DNA from: Cloeon dipterum
Lineage: Eukaryota; Arthropoda; Insecta; Ephemeroptera; Baetidae
Length of the DNA: 64,000 bases
Assembly (NCBI RefSeq): GCF_949628265.1
Contig: NC_088788.1
Coordinates: forward strand, 13,950,001-14,014,000
Direction: 5' to 3'
Shown: in pieces, positions 28,990 through 41,700 of the stretch
How the letters are laid out: every line of letters begins with the position of its first letter
Position numbering within the stretch: the stretch's first letter is position 1
Made by a program: the position numbers and the translations under genes
Notes under the pieces: generated by a model
The model's input: the letters and a program-made list of their open reading frames with translations, nothing else
What the model was told of the DNA's origin: nothing
The model's database searches: none

Positions 28990-29347
28990 TTAAATTAATC
29001 GTTCTGTTCTCTTATTTCCAGAAAAGAAAATATCAACTCAGCACATTCTATAATTTAGAACTGGTTTTTGGACACACAATTTTGGGGTAAGAAACGTGAG
29101 ACATGATAAAATAGTTTGAGCGCAAAAATGAATATATATTTTTTTAACAAAATCTTAAAAATGTGAATTGAATGAGCACAATATCATTCAAATTAATAAT
29201 TTTTAAGCTTCATGTCAATTGAAGGCGCTCAAGGTCTCCAATTAGAAAACAAAACAAATGTGTGCACATGTAGAGTTTCAGGCACTCCGCTTTAGTTGTC
29301 GTATTTCGTAAGAAAAGGCCACATCGATTTAATGGCGGTCAGTAGTG
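28990..29347. other. intergenic spacer between convergent genes
   Basis: AT-rich, between the heat-shock gene end and the RNF220-like gene end. I see no gene or structured element in it. Confidence 0.6.
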
Positions 29348-29675
29348 TTTATTGATTTACATGATATTTATGCAGACAGTTAAGAAATGCGTAATATCCT
29401 CTTCTATACTTGTCACCAACAATTTTGCATGGTCTCTTCTCTTTTTGCTAAATTTAACATCAATCAACAACACTGCGAGAGTTGTTCGCGGTGGACATGA
29501 AAATTACAATGGACGTAGTCTATTCAACTAAATATATTCATCTACGTTAAAAGGTAACACGGAACTTGAAGGGCGAATCTTTCTTCTCTCTTTTGTCCAC
29601 TTTTTGATGCACAGCTGCACGTAGTGACACGCGATCGGTCAAAACAGAAACGGAATCAATATTCGAGCGTCACAA
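29348..29675 (-). other. probable 3' UTR of the RNF220-like gene
   Basis: From the stop codon down to a minus-strand AATAAA at 29353-29348, about 325 nt. This is the first clear signal downstream of the stop. Confidence 0.5.
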
Positions 29676-29747
29676 TCACAAGTAAATGCGGCGCAGATCG
29701 GATGAAGAAGTAATTATGTTGCACTGCGGACACAGCTTCTTGGCTCC
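29676..29747 (-). CDS. RNF220: RNF220-like exon 10 (end of RING)
   Basis: 23 codons plus TGA: GAKKLCPQCN, then SSDLRRIYL. Provides the last two zinc ligands (Cys479, Cys482). The DLRRIYL ending is the same as in vertebrate RNF220. Confidence 0.95.
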   Translation of the reverse strand, partial: GAKKLCPQCNIITSSSDLRRIYL

Positions 29748-32700
29748 CTGCACGCAATAATAGAGTTAATAACAACTGCCCTCGTTGGAAGTGGATGAAA
29801 TTAAACAGATACTCACCAAGGTTTGTAGCCAACAGTCCTCGCAGTGAACATGCCAGCAGTTGATAGAGATCACAGGCTTGCGATAGCGGTCCTGAAATAT
29901 CAAATTGAATTGTTAATATTACAAGGATCATGTTGGGGTTTCAAGTTTTGTGAAGTTAATAGCGAAATTATTGATTTATTCACATCTTAGCCACGAAGAC
30001 TTGAATCACTATTTGAAAAGTTTTATTATTTGATGATTTTAGCAAGAGCCAAAGGTGAAAAATCCTCTTGGGATAATATACAGTGATAAGCATATATTAA
30101 ACACATGGAATTACGACTCCTGATTTTTGCAGACTTTTAAAGGAGAATGTTTGATTTATTTTCTGTGGCAGCGCCTTTTCCCAGCAACCATTGACAAAGA
30201 GTCAAATTTTATTTTTGCATCAGTTGTTGAGCGATTTCTTCAACACTCAAATCTATGTGTTTTATTGTGATAAGTTACAGGGAAAAGGGCTGCCACAGCG
30301 GTATATGTCATATTTTTGTCCAAAAAGTACCTAGATTGTCGATTCAGGCCGGGACTTCTCAAGCCTAATAAGTTATTAAAGATTAAAATCCAAATTCTCT
30401 GACCTGATTATCAAGTAATCTGATTCAATTTTTGCTCAAATTTTCCATAACATTTTGACCTTGCCAAATTTTGTAAACATAAAAAAATGGTTGAAAGCTC
30501 CAAAAAATATTTTAGTTCATATTATGAATTTTTGCTCTCCTAATAATCTTTTGATGTTCAAATAAAAATATTTCCACCAAATCGTAAGTCATTGCAAAAA
30601 TTTTGAGTTCAATAGGAAAAACATTGTTTTATAGTAATTTTGACCCTTCAGTTGGTTTCAATGCCATGAAATGGAAGCAAATAAGGAACTAAACCCACGT
30701 AAAAGATGAGTTAAAGTGATGATTATTACCATGCAGATGAGGCATTTCAGTTTATTCTCCTCGGACGCTGTCGACTCGAGCTGCTTAATTTTCATCTTCA
30801 GTGCTTCAATTTGCGGATTATTTTGAGCCTCTTTGTTGTCATCTAAATTTTCGGAGGGCTCCGGCTTAACCTCTACTTTATTTCCAGGACTGAAAAACCA
30901 TAAAATTAACGTAAAGGACTTAACTAACAAGAGTTTTCTATCAGCATTACCTGCTTTCCCGCTTGCCCTCGGCTGCCATTCGTACGTCATTGTCGTTGTA
31001 TTGAGGTGGGCCATAGATCACAGTGTCGTCGCCGTCCACCACCAAGTCGCCCTCTTCATCCTCGGCTGACTGGCCTGCTTGCATTCCAGCACCTAACATT
31101 TTGAAACATTGTTAATATTAATTTAAAAAATGCTTTTCAAATATTTCAATTTTTAGTTTTGGTTCGTCTGAAATGGAATAAAAGCGATGTTTTTCTCACC
31201 AACATATCCTCCTGCGAGTAATGACGAGGCTCGCACGCGTTTCTGTCCAGCCCACTCGTACTCCTCAAAAGAACCATTGTCTTCATCTCCCTCGACATCA
31301 ATGTCAGCATCAACATCGTTGTTGGCAGTTTGCTGAAATCCGCAAAAAAGGGAAGGATTTTTTACTGATTTTGTCAACACAGTATCAAAATAGAAAGGAA
31401 GGGGGTTGTTGGTTTCCCAAGTGAAAAATATTTTGAGGCTGTCGGGCGTTCAAGTTCTCTCTCAACCCAATCCGCTGAAAATCGATATGGTATACAGCTT
31501 GGCTGCTTTCAAACAGAGCGCGTGTTTTCAATGATTTTCATGGCTGCACAGGCACAGAATAAAAATTGTTATAAAATAATTAAGAATTGAGCATATTTAG
31601 GTAGGAGAGTTAGGTTAGAATTACTTTTTATCGCAATGTTAGTCGATAATTTATCCGTTCAAATTAAAAAAGCTGACCTACGTGCTGTCAATAATCTTTA
31701 GTATTGGCTGGTTTTCCATTAATTTATGCTTTTTTAAAACTCAAGCTCTGTAAAAATAATTGCCGAGGTTCCTTTAGAAAATCTAATGTTGTAAAATATG
31801 TGAATGAAATTATCCACGATGACATGTGTGTAATTTCTATAAAAAAAAATCTATGCAAAATGAGGAATAGGAAAGATGAAAAATTGCCAAAATGAGATCT
31901 TAGCGGAGAGAAAAAATTAACAAACTTGAAAGATGTAGTCACGTACGCCGAAATGTACAATTGGAAAAATCGGAAAACAATCCTGACTTTCCAAATTTAC
32001 AGCAAGGCTGGTTAGACTGCATCTTTAAATTTTATTTATTTTTGTTCTCCGTTAATTTCTATTTGTGGTGAATTTTCGTCTTCCTCTGTCTCTTCTTACT
32101 TTTACTTGAATTTTGGAAATTAGATGTTAGCCAATTTCACGCCTCAACAGCGATACTAAGTAAAGCACAGGTTGACGAGGCTTACTAACTTGCCACGTTC
32201 AAGAGCAAAATGTCAGCATTCGCTGGCAAATTTTGTATTTTTATTCCTTTTCTTAATTTTTTATTAATCTGAGTGACAATCTTGATTTTTTTTTCAAAAA
32301 TTAAATATAGAAAAGATTTGCTGTGGTTATCCAGAAAATTATTGCTAATCGAAATTCCTAATAAATGCAAAATACATAATTATCTCATGTCATGACACAT
32401 TCAACACCAAAACTATTAGAAAATTGAAAATATAAATAATGGTAGTCGTCGAGCTGTCAATTCCCCAAAGCGTTTATAAGAAAGAATAAGAAGTGTTAAA
32501 AACGCAAATTATGCTGGCTGTTGAGGGGTGCGAAAGAGTATAGAAATAGAGAGTGGTAGAAAGACATACTCTGGGTTTTACCTTCTGCAGCAAGCACTGC
32601 TCGACGTGCGCGTTGAGCTGCTCGACCGTGTTACCGCCGGGGATGGTGTGGATGGCCTCGTTGCACACGGGACACACGACCTCGTCGCTGCGTCGGTGGT

Positions 32701-35700
32701 GCTTGGCGCTGCGGTGCTTGCTCCGCAGACGGTTCTGCCGGTTGTTCTTCACCCGCTGGTACGTCTGTTTGCAAGCAATCGCAATGCGTCTTTATTGCGT
32801 CCGCTTTTACTGCCGCGCGCCAGGGGGATGCGATTCAATTTCAAACGCAAACGGGGGACGAATCAAATTTTATTCCGTTTCAATGCGGCGATAAAAATAT
32901 TTCCAATTGCCGCCTCCGCGCTCTCGCGAACAATTGACTTTTATTGCGAGGATTTGCGCTCGAAATTGAATCGCTCGCACGCGCTTTCATGTTTATGCTG
33001 CTGCTTCGGCTTGGCTTTTACCGAATGGTGCGAATACAAACTGTATTTATTTTAAAATTTATAAATAAAAATTTGAAAAACTGTCACCTTATAGATTTTT
33101 TAACTCTTGGAATAAGTTTTTAATTTTCCTGTTCTGATTTAAATGCCAGAAACATTTTCTAGAATTTTAAAAAATGGTTTATGGGTTTCAATTTTGTTGC
33201 TCTCTTTCATCAGATTAAGAAGAAAGCTGATAATTCAAGTTGAAGCTAATTAAAAAAAGCTTGAAAGACGATTGTGTATCGATTAAGCTGGCTTGATCAA
33301 AGGGAAAAGGGTAGAAAATCTTATAGAAATATTGGACAGAAAAATGTTCACTTCACTCTTGCAGAAATTAGGTGAGTAGGTTTTTTAATTCGAAAATTGT
33401 GGAATGACACACTTTTTATAGTTTAATATGCCAAACTAACTAAAAATATCATAATCTTTAAAGAGTGCGCTTTTAAACAAAAATGAACAACAACGTTTTT
33501 TTGCGTTGTACTGAGCCAACTTTAATTTACTTTTATCCAATCAATAGTTGTTTGTATTTATCTCTGGAAGAGGGGATGTAAGTGGCATAGATACTATCCG
33601 CAATTAAATAATTTTGGAATCTAAAATAAATTGAAAAATTGTTAAACAATGTTGTCCTTATATTTAGCGAATTTAAAAATGAATAGTTGAATTCTAACTC
33701 TTTAAATTTTCCAATAACATTCAGAAAAAATTTGGAAATTGAGTAAAAAGCTGAAACTTAATAGGTTTTTGCTATGCAATGAGTCACGATTTACGAACCT
33801 CCCATCTGGACTCAGCGGTGGTGCCCCCGGTGACTGTGCTCTCAGAGCTGCCCGGGCCAAAGTCGGGACTCTGCGTGTTGGAGGGCCCGGCGCCCTTGGA
33901 CGCCAGGGACATCTTCATCAGTCGCTCCACCTCCTGCATGTAGTGCGTTTCGAACTCGCCGGCCCGGATGGTCACCCCGCAGATGGGGCAGCATGCTGGG
34001 TCGGGTCGGTGCTGCTTACGGCCTGAAACAGCAAAAAGGATAGTTTTTTAATCTGCTCTGCAATTTTTTTCATGATATTTTTGCAACCATTTTCAACTTT
34101 TTCCCCTTAAAAGAAATTCAGGGAGAAAAATTAGGGTTTTAACTGTGGACAAAATTTCTGCTTGAATGTTTGAACATTCTGCGACAAAAATAGTTTAATA
34201 AGAAATATGCGTTGTGAATTCAAAATTATCCAGCTTCCTGATGTGTTTTAGACCGCAGTCTTTGATTTTTTAATAAATATTTCCAAAATAAACGCTACTT
34301 TCTTGACTTTTCTTAAGCTTTTGAAAATGGTATGAAATTATTGAAGCATTAAGCAATAAAATGCGGTTATATTTCTCTGATAAAAAGTTTCAAGCGCAAC
34401 GTGTGGGAAAACAAACTGAAACATTGCAAGTTTAGAGTGAAGCAAAAAAAGTGAGTGAGCAGCAAAATTTTCCGGCTGAGAAAGCTTTTAATAAAATCAT
34501 CGGGACAACAACAGCACAATAAAGCAAAAAAGCGGCGCATGACAGTGGAGAAGACAGTTTCATTTAAATTGGCTGAGCGCGCGGAATGCAGATGAATGGT
34601 CTTTTGTAGTGCGCCGCCCGTTGATTTGCACTTTGAGAGACAACCAGCCAGAGAAGGAAGAAGCGATTTTATTAAAAAAATCTCCCCGCCGGAATTCTTT
34701 CAGCCAGCGTGCTCTGACCAGCGAGATAAGCAAGCGATTGTTGCTGATTTATTCGCTTCGGAAAGCAGGGGCGCGCTTTTTAATTTTGTTTTGATGATGC
34801 TACTTATATGCCGTTGGAGCACCACCGTAAATAGTTCAAGAGATAAACGATCTTCAGGCTCTGTTTGAAAACTGGTTTCCGCAATTTTGAACTATCAGTC
34901 ATGCAATTGATATTAATATTTAAAAGCTGCTTAAAATGCGAGAAAAAAATTTGAGTTTCCGTGGGATAATTTATCAGGAGATAAAAAATGGTTCTATAGC
35001 TGTAAATTAAAAATGTTTTAAATTTTGCAGTTGCATAAAACACATCTACAAGACAAAATTTAAATTGAAACCCGCTGAATATTATTCCCTTCAACAACAA
35101 ATTGAATGTTTTAGAGTTCATCTGCTATTAGTTGAACTTCGCCAACACTCTCAAAGTTCAAATAAAAAGTAAAAATCTGAACACCATCGTTATCATTAGC
35201 ATTTAAAAAATGTGCTATTAAAGAGTGGTGTGCTGTCGTTAGCGTGAAATTGAATTTAATCGCGCCTAATAAAAAAGTGAAATACAGATCGCAGTTTATT
35301 CGCGGCGCAAAGACGACACTTTTAGGGGCCATCAAAGGCTTAAACTTGGCCGGCTTCAATTGGAATTCAAGAGTGGAAATTTATTCCCTCTGTGGTGACA
35401 TAAAAAGACTGCTTTCATAAACACAAACTATAATTTTTTACATTCGACGCAATAAAAAGGAATAAATTCCACTCGGTACGCGCGTAGGCTGAATTATTAT
35501 TATTATTTTTCTCTTCGAGACGAATAACAATTTTAATGTAAATTTTATGATGAACGTGTTAAATCTTTTTATTGGTCTAACAAAGTCATTCTTTTAGTAC
35601 ATCCTGCAGGATAAATCATCTGCGGCCAGTTGGCCTTTACGCGCGCCTCCAATAAACATTTAAGTGAAACATCACGGCTGGCCTCTTAAAAGTCAGCGTG

Positions 35701-38700
35701 ATTTAGTGGTCCCTTGTTTCACCGGCTGCTCGACATCGACTTTATTTATTATTTTTTCCAACTCTTCGTGCACGCCGCTGCCGCCGCCGAGTGTTATTGT
35801 TGGAAAAGAGACAGCACAAGACGACACGCACTTTTTAATTCATTGTTTGGACAAAAAAGGAGCAAGTGAGACAACCGGCTGGCTGCTGGGAAAAGGATTC
35901 GAATCTCTCTCTTCTCTGCGCACAGATTTTATTGAACAAGTTGTAAAATGTGCCGCGCTACTCCTCTTGAGCAATTTCAGCGTCGTTTTCTGCCCGACAG
36001 GCTATAAAATATGTGTTTGTTTGGACCGCCTTTTGAAGAAACCTGATAGTTTCGGGATATCGGAAACATTTAAGGAGTCTTTCTGGTCCACGCACCAAGA
36101 ATACGGCAGTCTTGCAACACTTTAGTGGAGTTAGTATGTACTATGTAGCCTGCATTAGTTTCACGCATCGATTCTATATGAAAATCTTATTTTGAAATTA
36201 AAGTGTAACAAATATCACTGCAAATTACTTAAATTTGTGTACTAATGATGAGTTTAGGCTGACACAAGACTTTGAAGGTGACTAAGTAGGGCCAATTTTC
36301 TGCATTTAATAATAAATAACAAAAAATGTTTTGAATTTGAAGTTATTCTTGATTTTTTCGAAGACGAGCAGAAACTGGAAGAAAATTTTGGCCAAAATGT
36401 AAAAGATTCTGTTAACTTTTTCTCAGAACATAACCTTGCTGAATATTTTTGGATTTTCTTGTGATGCAAAAATTACCCATCGTCTATTTGTCATTATCAA
36501 ATATAGAATATAAATACAGGTTTTACTAAATTGAGGAAAAACTGGATTTTTAAATATTTGGCAACTTTTTTAAAGCTTCTAATATCAGCAAATTTCATAA
36601 AATATTTGACTTCTTGAGAACTACTGCTTCTTCTATGGTCATAGTTCAAATTTCAGAGTTTAAACCTTCATTTTATTTCAGCAATAAAAATTATTTTAAC
36701 AGAACATCGGAGATAAATTCAGAAAACAGGAAACTACGTTGTTAAGTGTTGGTGCATCAAATTAAGCTGTGCTTTCTCCACTTGAAGTGAGTGGCTGAAA
36801 TTCATTTGCATCTCACAATTAGCGGAGTGGCGAGTTCGCTGGAAAAGTTGGCGCAAACTCGGCTCATTAGCTAATCCCATTAGGTGCGATCATGAGAGGC
36901 GCGGGCTGATTAATGGTGCAGCAGCCGCTCCTTACCTGCTGCATAAGAGGGTGTTGTTACAAATCACTGCAGCAGCACCCCGGCCGACGCGCTACGGCTA
37001 CGAGTGTAGTGAGCGAACGGGGCGCACAGTGCTGGGATTACGCCGTGGACATGGAATTACTTGATAGGCTTATCGTGTCATCACCAGCGGCTTTACCAGC
37101 CAGCTTAGCGCACAATTGGCCCGCCTTGCCACCTGCGCCCTTTATTCCCGTGCGCGCCGCGCGTTCCAGCACCGCGCCGAATTGAAATTTCCCCCGCTCC
37201 CTCGTTCCTATTTGAATAAATTTGCGATATCTCGCTCTTTTCTGCGTAGACACACAAGTTTGTAGCTGAGATTTTAAATATTTTTCGTCAAAAAAGGTTT
37301 CTGTCGGCTTGATAAAACGAAATTGGGCGAAATATAAGTTCCTTTCGTGGAAATGTTTTGATAAAACTATCATATTTCAGGAAAGTAATACGTTTGATAG
37401 GAGTTGGTGTACTCACTTTGTTGTTGAAAGGTTTTAATTAAAACAAAACCTTTCAGCGATCTCGGAATTCTTTGTAAGTCAAATTACGAAATTTAAACAT
37501 ATTTCCATTTCTTGATTTCCCCAACGAAAAATCAGTATTGTATTACAATGAATGACAAAATCATTGTTTCAAAATTAAAAAAAAATCTACCGACTTGCTT
37601 ATTACAGAAAATATTTGTTTTCCTCCTTGTGTCTCATTTTCTAGTTCTCCAGCCTCACAAGTGGCTGCGGCTCAATCTGGCGAGAATGGAGGCGGCATAA
37701 TTGAGGAATAAAGAGGAAGCATAAAAAGATAATAGCAAGGCTTCTTGTCCTCCGTGAAAATGTAATTTCAGCTGATATTTGTTACATCAAAAGTTGATGG
37801 GATGGGGCATAAAAGAGGTTGCAGCCGCAGAGAACGAGCGAGCCGGCGTGTCAGGGGTAAAAAATAGGGGCGGGCTGGCCCGGGAGGGTGGCAGGGTGGG
37901 TGTAGCCCTCATGCTCTCTCTCGCCGCGCATTGATCCACAATGACAAGGGGATTTAGCAGCTGATGCATAGCTCTATCCATTTAACACCCAATCTGCCCG
38001 TGCACAAAGTATTCCCCAAACTTATTTTCCTTTTTCTACTGCCGCCGTTCTTGTTTATCCGCGCGCGCAATTGGCCGTATCAGACCAAAGGGATCAGCAC
38101 CACCGCTATTTGTTTCTCGGCGCGCACAACATCGTCGCTCGACCGCTCTTTTATGTCCGCACCGTTTGCACTTGAAAAACGGCAATTGCCCAGATCTCGT
38201 TCGCCCCGCACCGCACCGCCGCCGGAATAGCAGCCGCACCAGCGTCGGGCGAAAAACTCCTCTCTGGTTTCACTTGGAAATTCCAGGGAAATTGTTCGAA
38301 TTGGGATGAGGCACCAGAACGTGGGGAAGAAAAGCGTCGAAGCGTGTTTCACTAAACAGGCCTCATTTGTTAAATCCTTTACGCATAGGCAATCCTGTTT
38401 CTCACGGGATGCAAAAATCCCGTGAAAGTGCATTTTTTTGGTCAATTTCTTGCAAGAAAAATTGATAGAAAAATTCAGGTAGACAGAAATACTGGCACAA
38501 TTGAAAACAAAAATAATATTTTCAGACTGCTAAATCTTAGAAATTCGGTAGAAAATACTTCATTCCACAAAAACCGCAGATTATTTGTTATCCTAATAAA
38601 CCCTGGATTAATTTCTGCGCAGAGTAGAGGAATTCATTCAATTTAAATTTTACCCAAAATATAACTAATTGGGCGTAAGAGTTGGATTGGAACCGAATTT

Positions 38701-41700
38701 CATCAGTGATAAGTCTGGAGATCAATTTATAGCAATACAATTCCAACTAAAAATTTTAATATGTATTTTTCACGACATTTAGCCAATTTCTACTGTTTAT
38801 GTTGACGATTTTTTTCCAATTTCAGCCAGTTAAAAGAGGTCTGTTGAAAAAATTGCATTTAATAATGTGTATATTTATTTGATGATCCTGCTATGGTCGT
38901 TGGAAGCTCAGAATCGATGGTACCTTAGTATTAAAATTACGATTTAAAATAACAGTATCTTTTACAAATAATTTATTAACTTCTTATGAGCATTTCTTTG
39001 AATTTTCAGTGCATTAGAGATATCAAAGGAGTAAGAGATAATTTAATTTTAATTATAATTGAGTCAGTTTTAAAATTATAAATAACGATTTTATTTTAAT
39101 ACCTGAAAATGAGATTGAATAAAAAAGCAATTTCCTCTCTCGCTTGAAAATGTTGGGCTCAGACCTTTTCGACCACATTCCATTATTCAAAATTGCACCA
39201 CCCTAGTGCGAGATTTGCGAGCGCGGTTTTGCGCGAAATGCGAAATGCAGCGTCACACAAGTGTTGATTTGACAGAATCGGCTGACGAGGCGGCAAATGT
39301 CGGAAATTAATTTGCTTTTTTGCGATTCAAATGAGATTGATCGCGCATCAATTAGCAGCACCTGGTGCGGTCAGCGCTGCGAGTGACACCGTGCGACAGC
39401 CGTCATCGCACCGCAGTCGGCACGGTTGCATATCTGTCATGTGTCAAGGAGATTTCACACGACTGAGCCGGCTAAACACACAATCAAATTGTCACTCTGA
39501 CACGAGTGTGAGCATGTAATTCGCGCGGGCGCTCGGGGAACAAAGCCATTCCTCGTATGCAAAGTAGCCGAGGGGGACGACGTCACATATCATCGGCGGC
39601 AAACTGTCCGGCGGCGGCAGGGACGCGCGGAATATGCTTTGTGGATCGCCTCACATCACACGCAGCAATTTCGCCGCTTTTTCAACTCGCTCCACTCGGT
39701 CCAACAGTCGCTTATTCGATTTCGATAAGTTTCAAAACCGCAAAATTAGTATTAGAGCCAATTCCAAAGCTTTTTGTTACATTGCAGCATTTTTTTTTTA
39801 ATTTTTGAAGTTATTCCGCCTCGTTTTACATTTTTGGTTCCCAGCCATTCATAATTCCCACTGGTGTATTTTGTTCTCTCAGTGCAAAATTCAACAGCCT
39901 TTAATGGGCTGAAGTCGCAATAAAATTCGACTTTCTAAACGCACATTCGGCTGCTTGGCGGTTAATTACGCGTCGCCGCACTTCTCGGCCGTGCAACCCT
40001 TGCGAGAGGAATTTGCGTGCACTGGGTGGCGGTTTGGCGAAAATTTATTATGCAACAGCTTATGAGAAAGGTCTCTCTCACTTGCGCGTACCATTAAATG
40101 TGCGCATATAAATTACGGCCGACACGACACATTATTAAGACATTGCGCCAAGGGCGGCGACGTAACAGCTGTTAGCAAAGAGCCGACAAAAAAGAGCTTT
40201 TCGTGCACTCTGCAAATATCATTCATCTAAGTCGCGCATATCTTTTTAATCGGCTATTGATTCAGTGTGTTTGCTTTGGCAATTAGTCACGAACGCGGCG
40301 TGGAAAAGTCATTCGGGCGCGAGGAATCGGCTCAATTAGCAGCCGGCTTTCTCACCCGTCTCCGTAGGTGCACAGATGTGCTAATAGTCGTTGAATGGGG
40401 GCAAAAGTGGTCCCCATTGAGGGCTAATTCGGTGGAAGAAATTAGCAGCGGCGTCGCTTGCTTTCGGTGATTTTTCATGCGCTGACAAAAGTCGTCGCTC
40501 TGATACATTTGATCCGCACAAAAGATTTCGAGTGTGAATGTTTTTCTCTTTCACTCTCAGTCAGTCCGTGTGTGCCGTACATGTTTATAGCTGACAAGCC
40601 CGAGGGAGGAAATGCGGGAAATCGCGCGGTTGGATCCTCTTTCTCGTTCGCGAACGCGCGTCTCCTCCCGAGCATTTTATTTTCCATCACAACAGTGGCA
40701 CGGAAAGACGCTCGGATTTTCAATTTATGGGCTCCACTTGGTTTAAATTTCAAAGTTTGTATATTTATTCATGTGTGTTCCTCCCCTTGTGAATAATTTT
40801 TGCTGTTGACGAGACTGCAAGAAAATGATAGCGTTCGTTTTTTTCTTCAAAGAAAATTCCGAAATTTACATTTAGCTATTCATGACTTCCGATCTTTATT
40901 GCCGACTGTACTTGCTGAATGTTTATTTTTAAGTATTTTTAAAGAAGAACAATGAACAAAAATTATTCTTCTTTAACTCTAGCAAGTAGGGTTCTATCGA
41001 ATTATAAACCAATGCAAATAACAACAGTGAAATCAGGACCGATATATAAATTATGCCAATCGTCGAAAAATAAACCAGCCTTTCTACTTTTACCTAATTT
41101 TGAAAGAATAAGTGAAACTGATTTTTCATAAATAATACATAGCTGAAAAATTAATAATCTGATCAGAAAAATAGTAAGGAAATCAAATTCTACCGGGGAT
41201 ATTTTATAAAAGGTTCAAAACTTTCCTCAAAATTAAAAAATGCTTTCAAGGAAAAATTTGATGCGGGAAATATTTTTGGAAAGCTATCGAAAAGTTCCCA
41301 TGCACGCTGAAATAGTTGACAGCGAGTGATATTTAATTACAGAGAAAGAAAGTGGCGTGGCGGTGCCTTCAATTACAGAAGCATTACAAATTCAGTACCA
41401 AGTTATAGTTTCAGGGTTGTGCCCTGCGCTGGGAAACAAAAAGCGAGAGAGTCTCGTATTTGCGGTGAGTGACCACAACATCCTGTGCGCGCGTACTGCT
41501 GTCTGCATGCGAAGGGGTCGACCGGCCGCTTTTCGCCGGCCGAGAGTGCGCGCGAACACACCGGGAAGGGCTCTAATCGCCATCAGCTGCTTCTTCCTTT
41601 CCCGAAAAGCCAACTTTGCTAAACGATAAAGTTTCGCCCTCACACGTAACGTCAATTTCCGCCATTAGCTGCGACGCTTATTGCCAAAACGCACACTACT

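Noticed and set aside
35895..35910. GGATTCGAATC resembling a tRNA B box
   Set aside because: No A box or cloverleaf could be built around it; judged chance.
35664..36125. 153-codon plus-strand ORF
   Set aside because: No family resemblance, no partner exons, and inside the intron of an opposite-strand gene. Could only be revived by transcript evidence.
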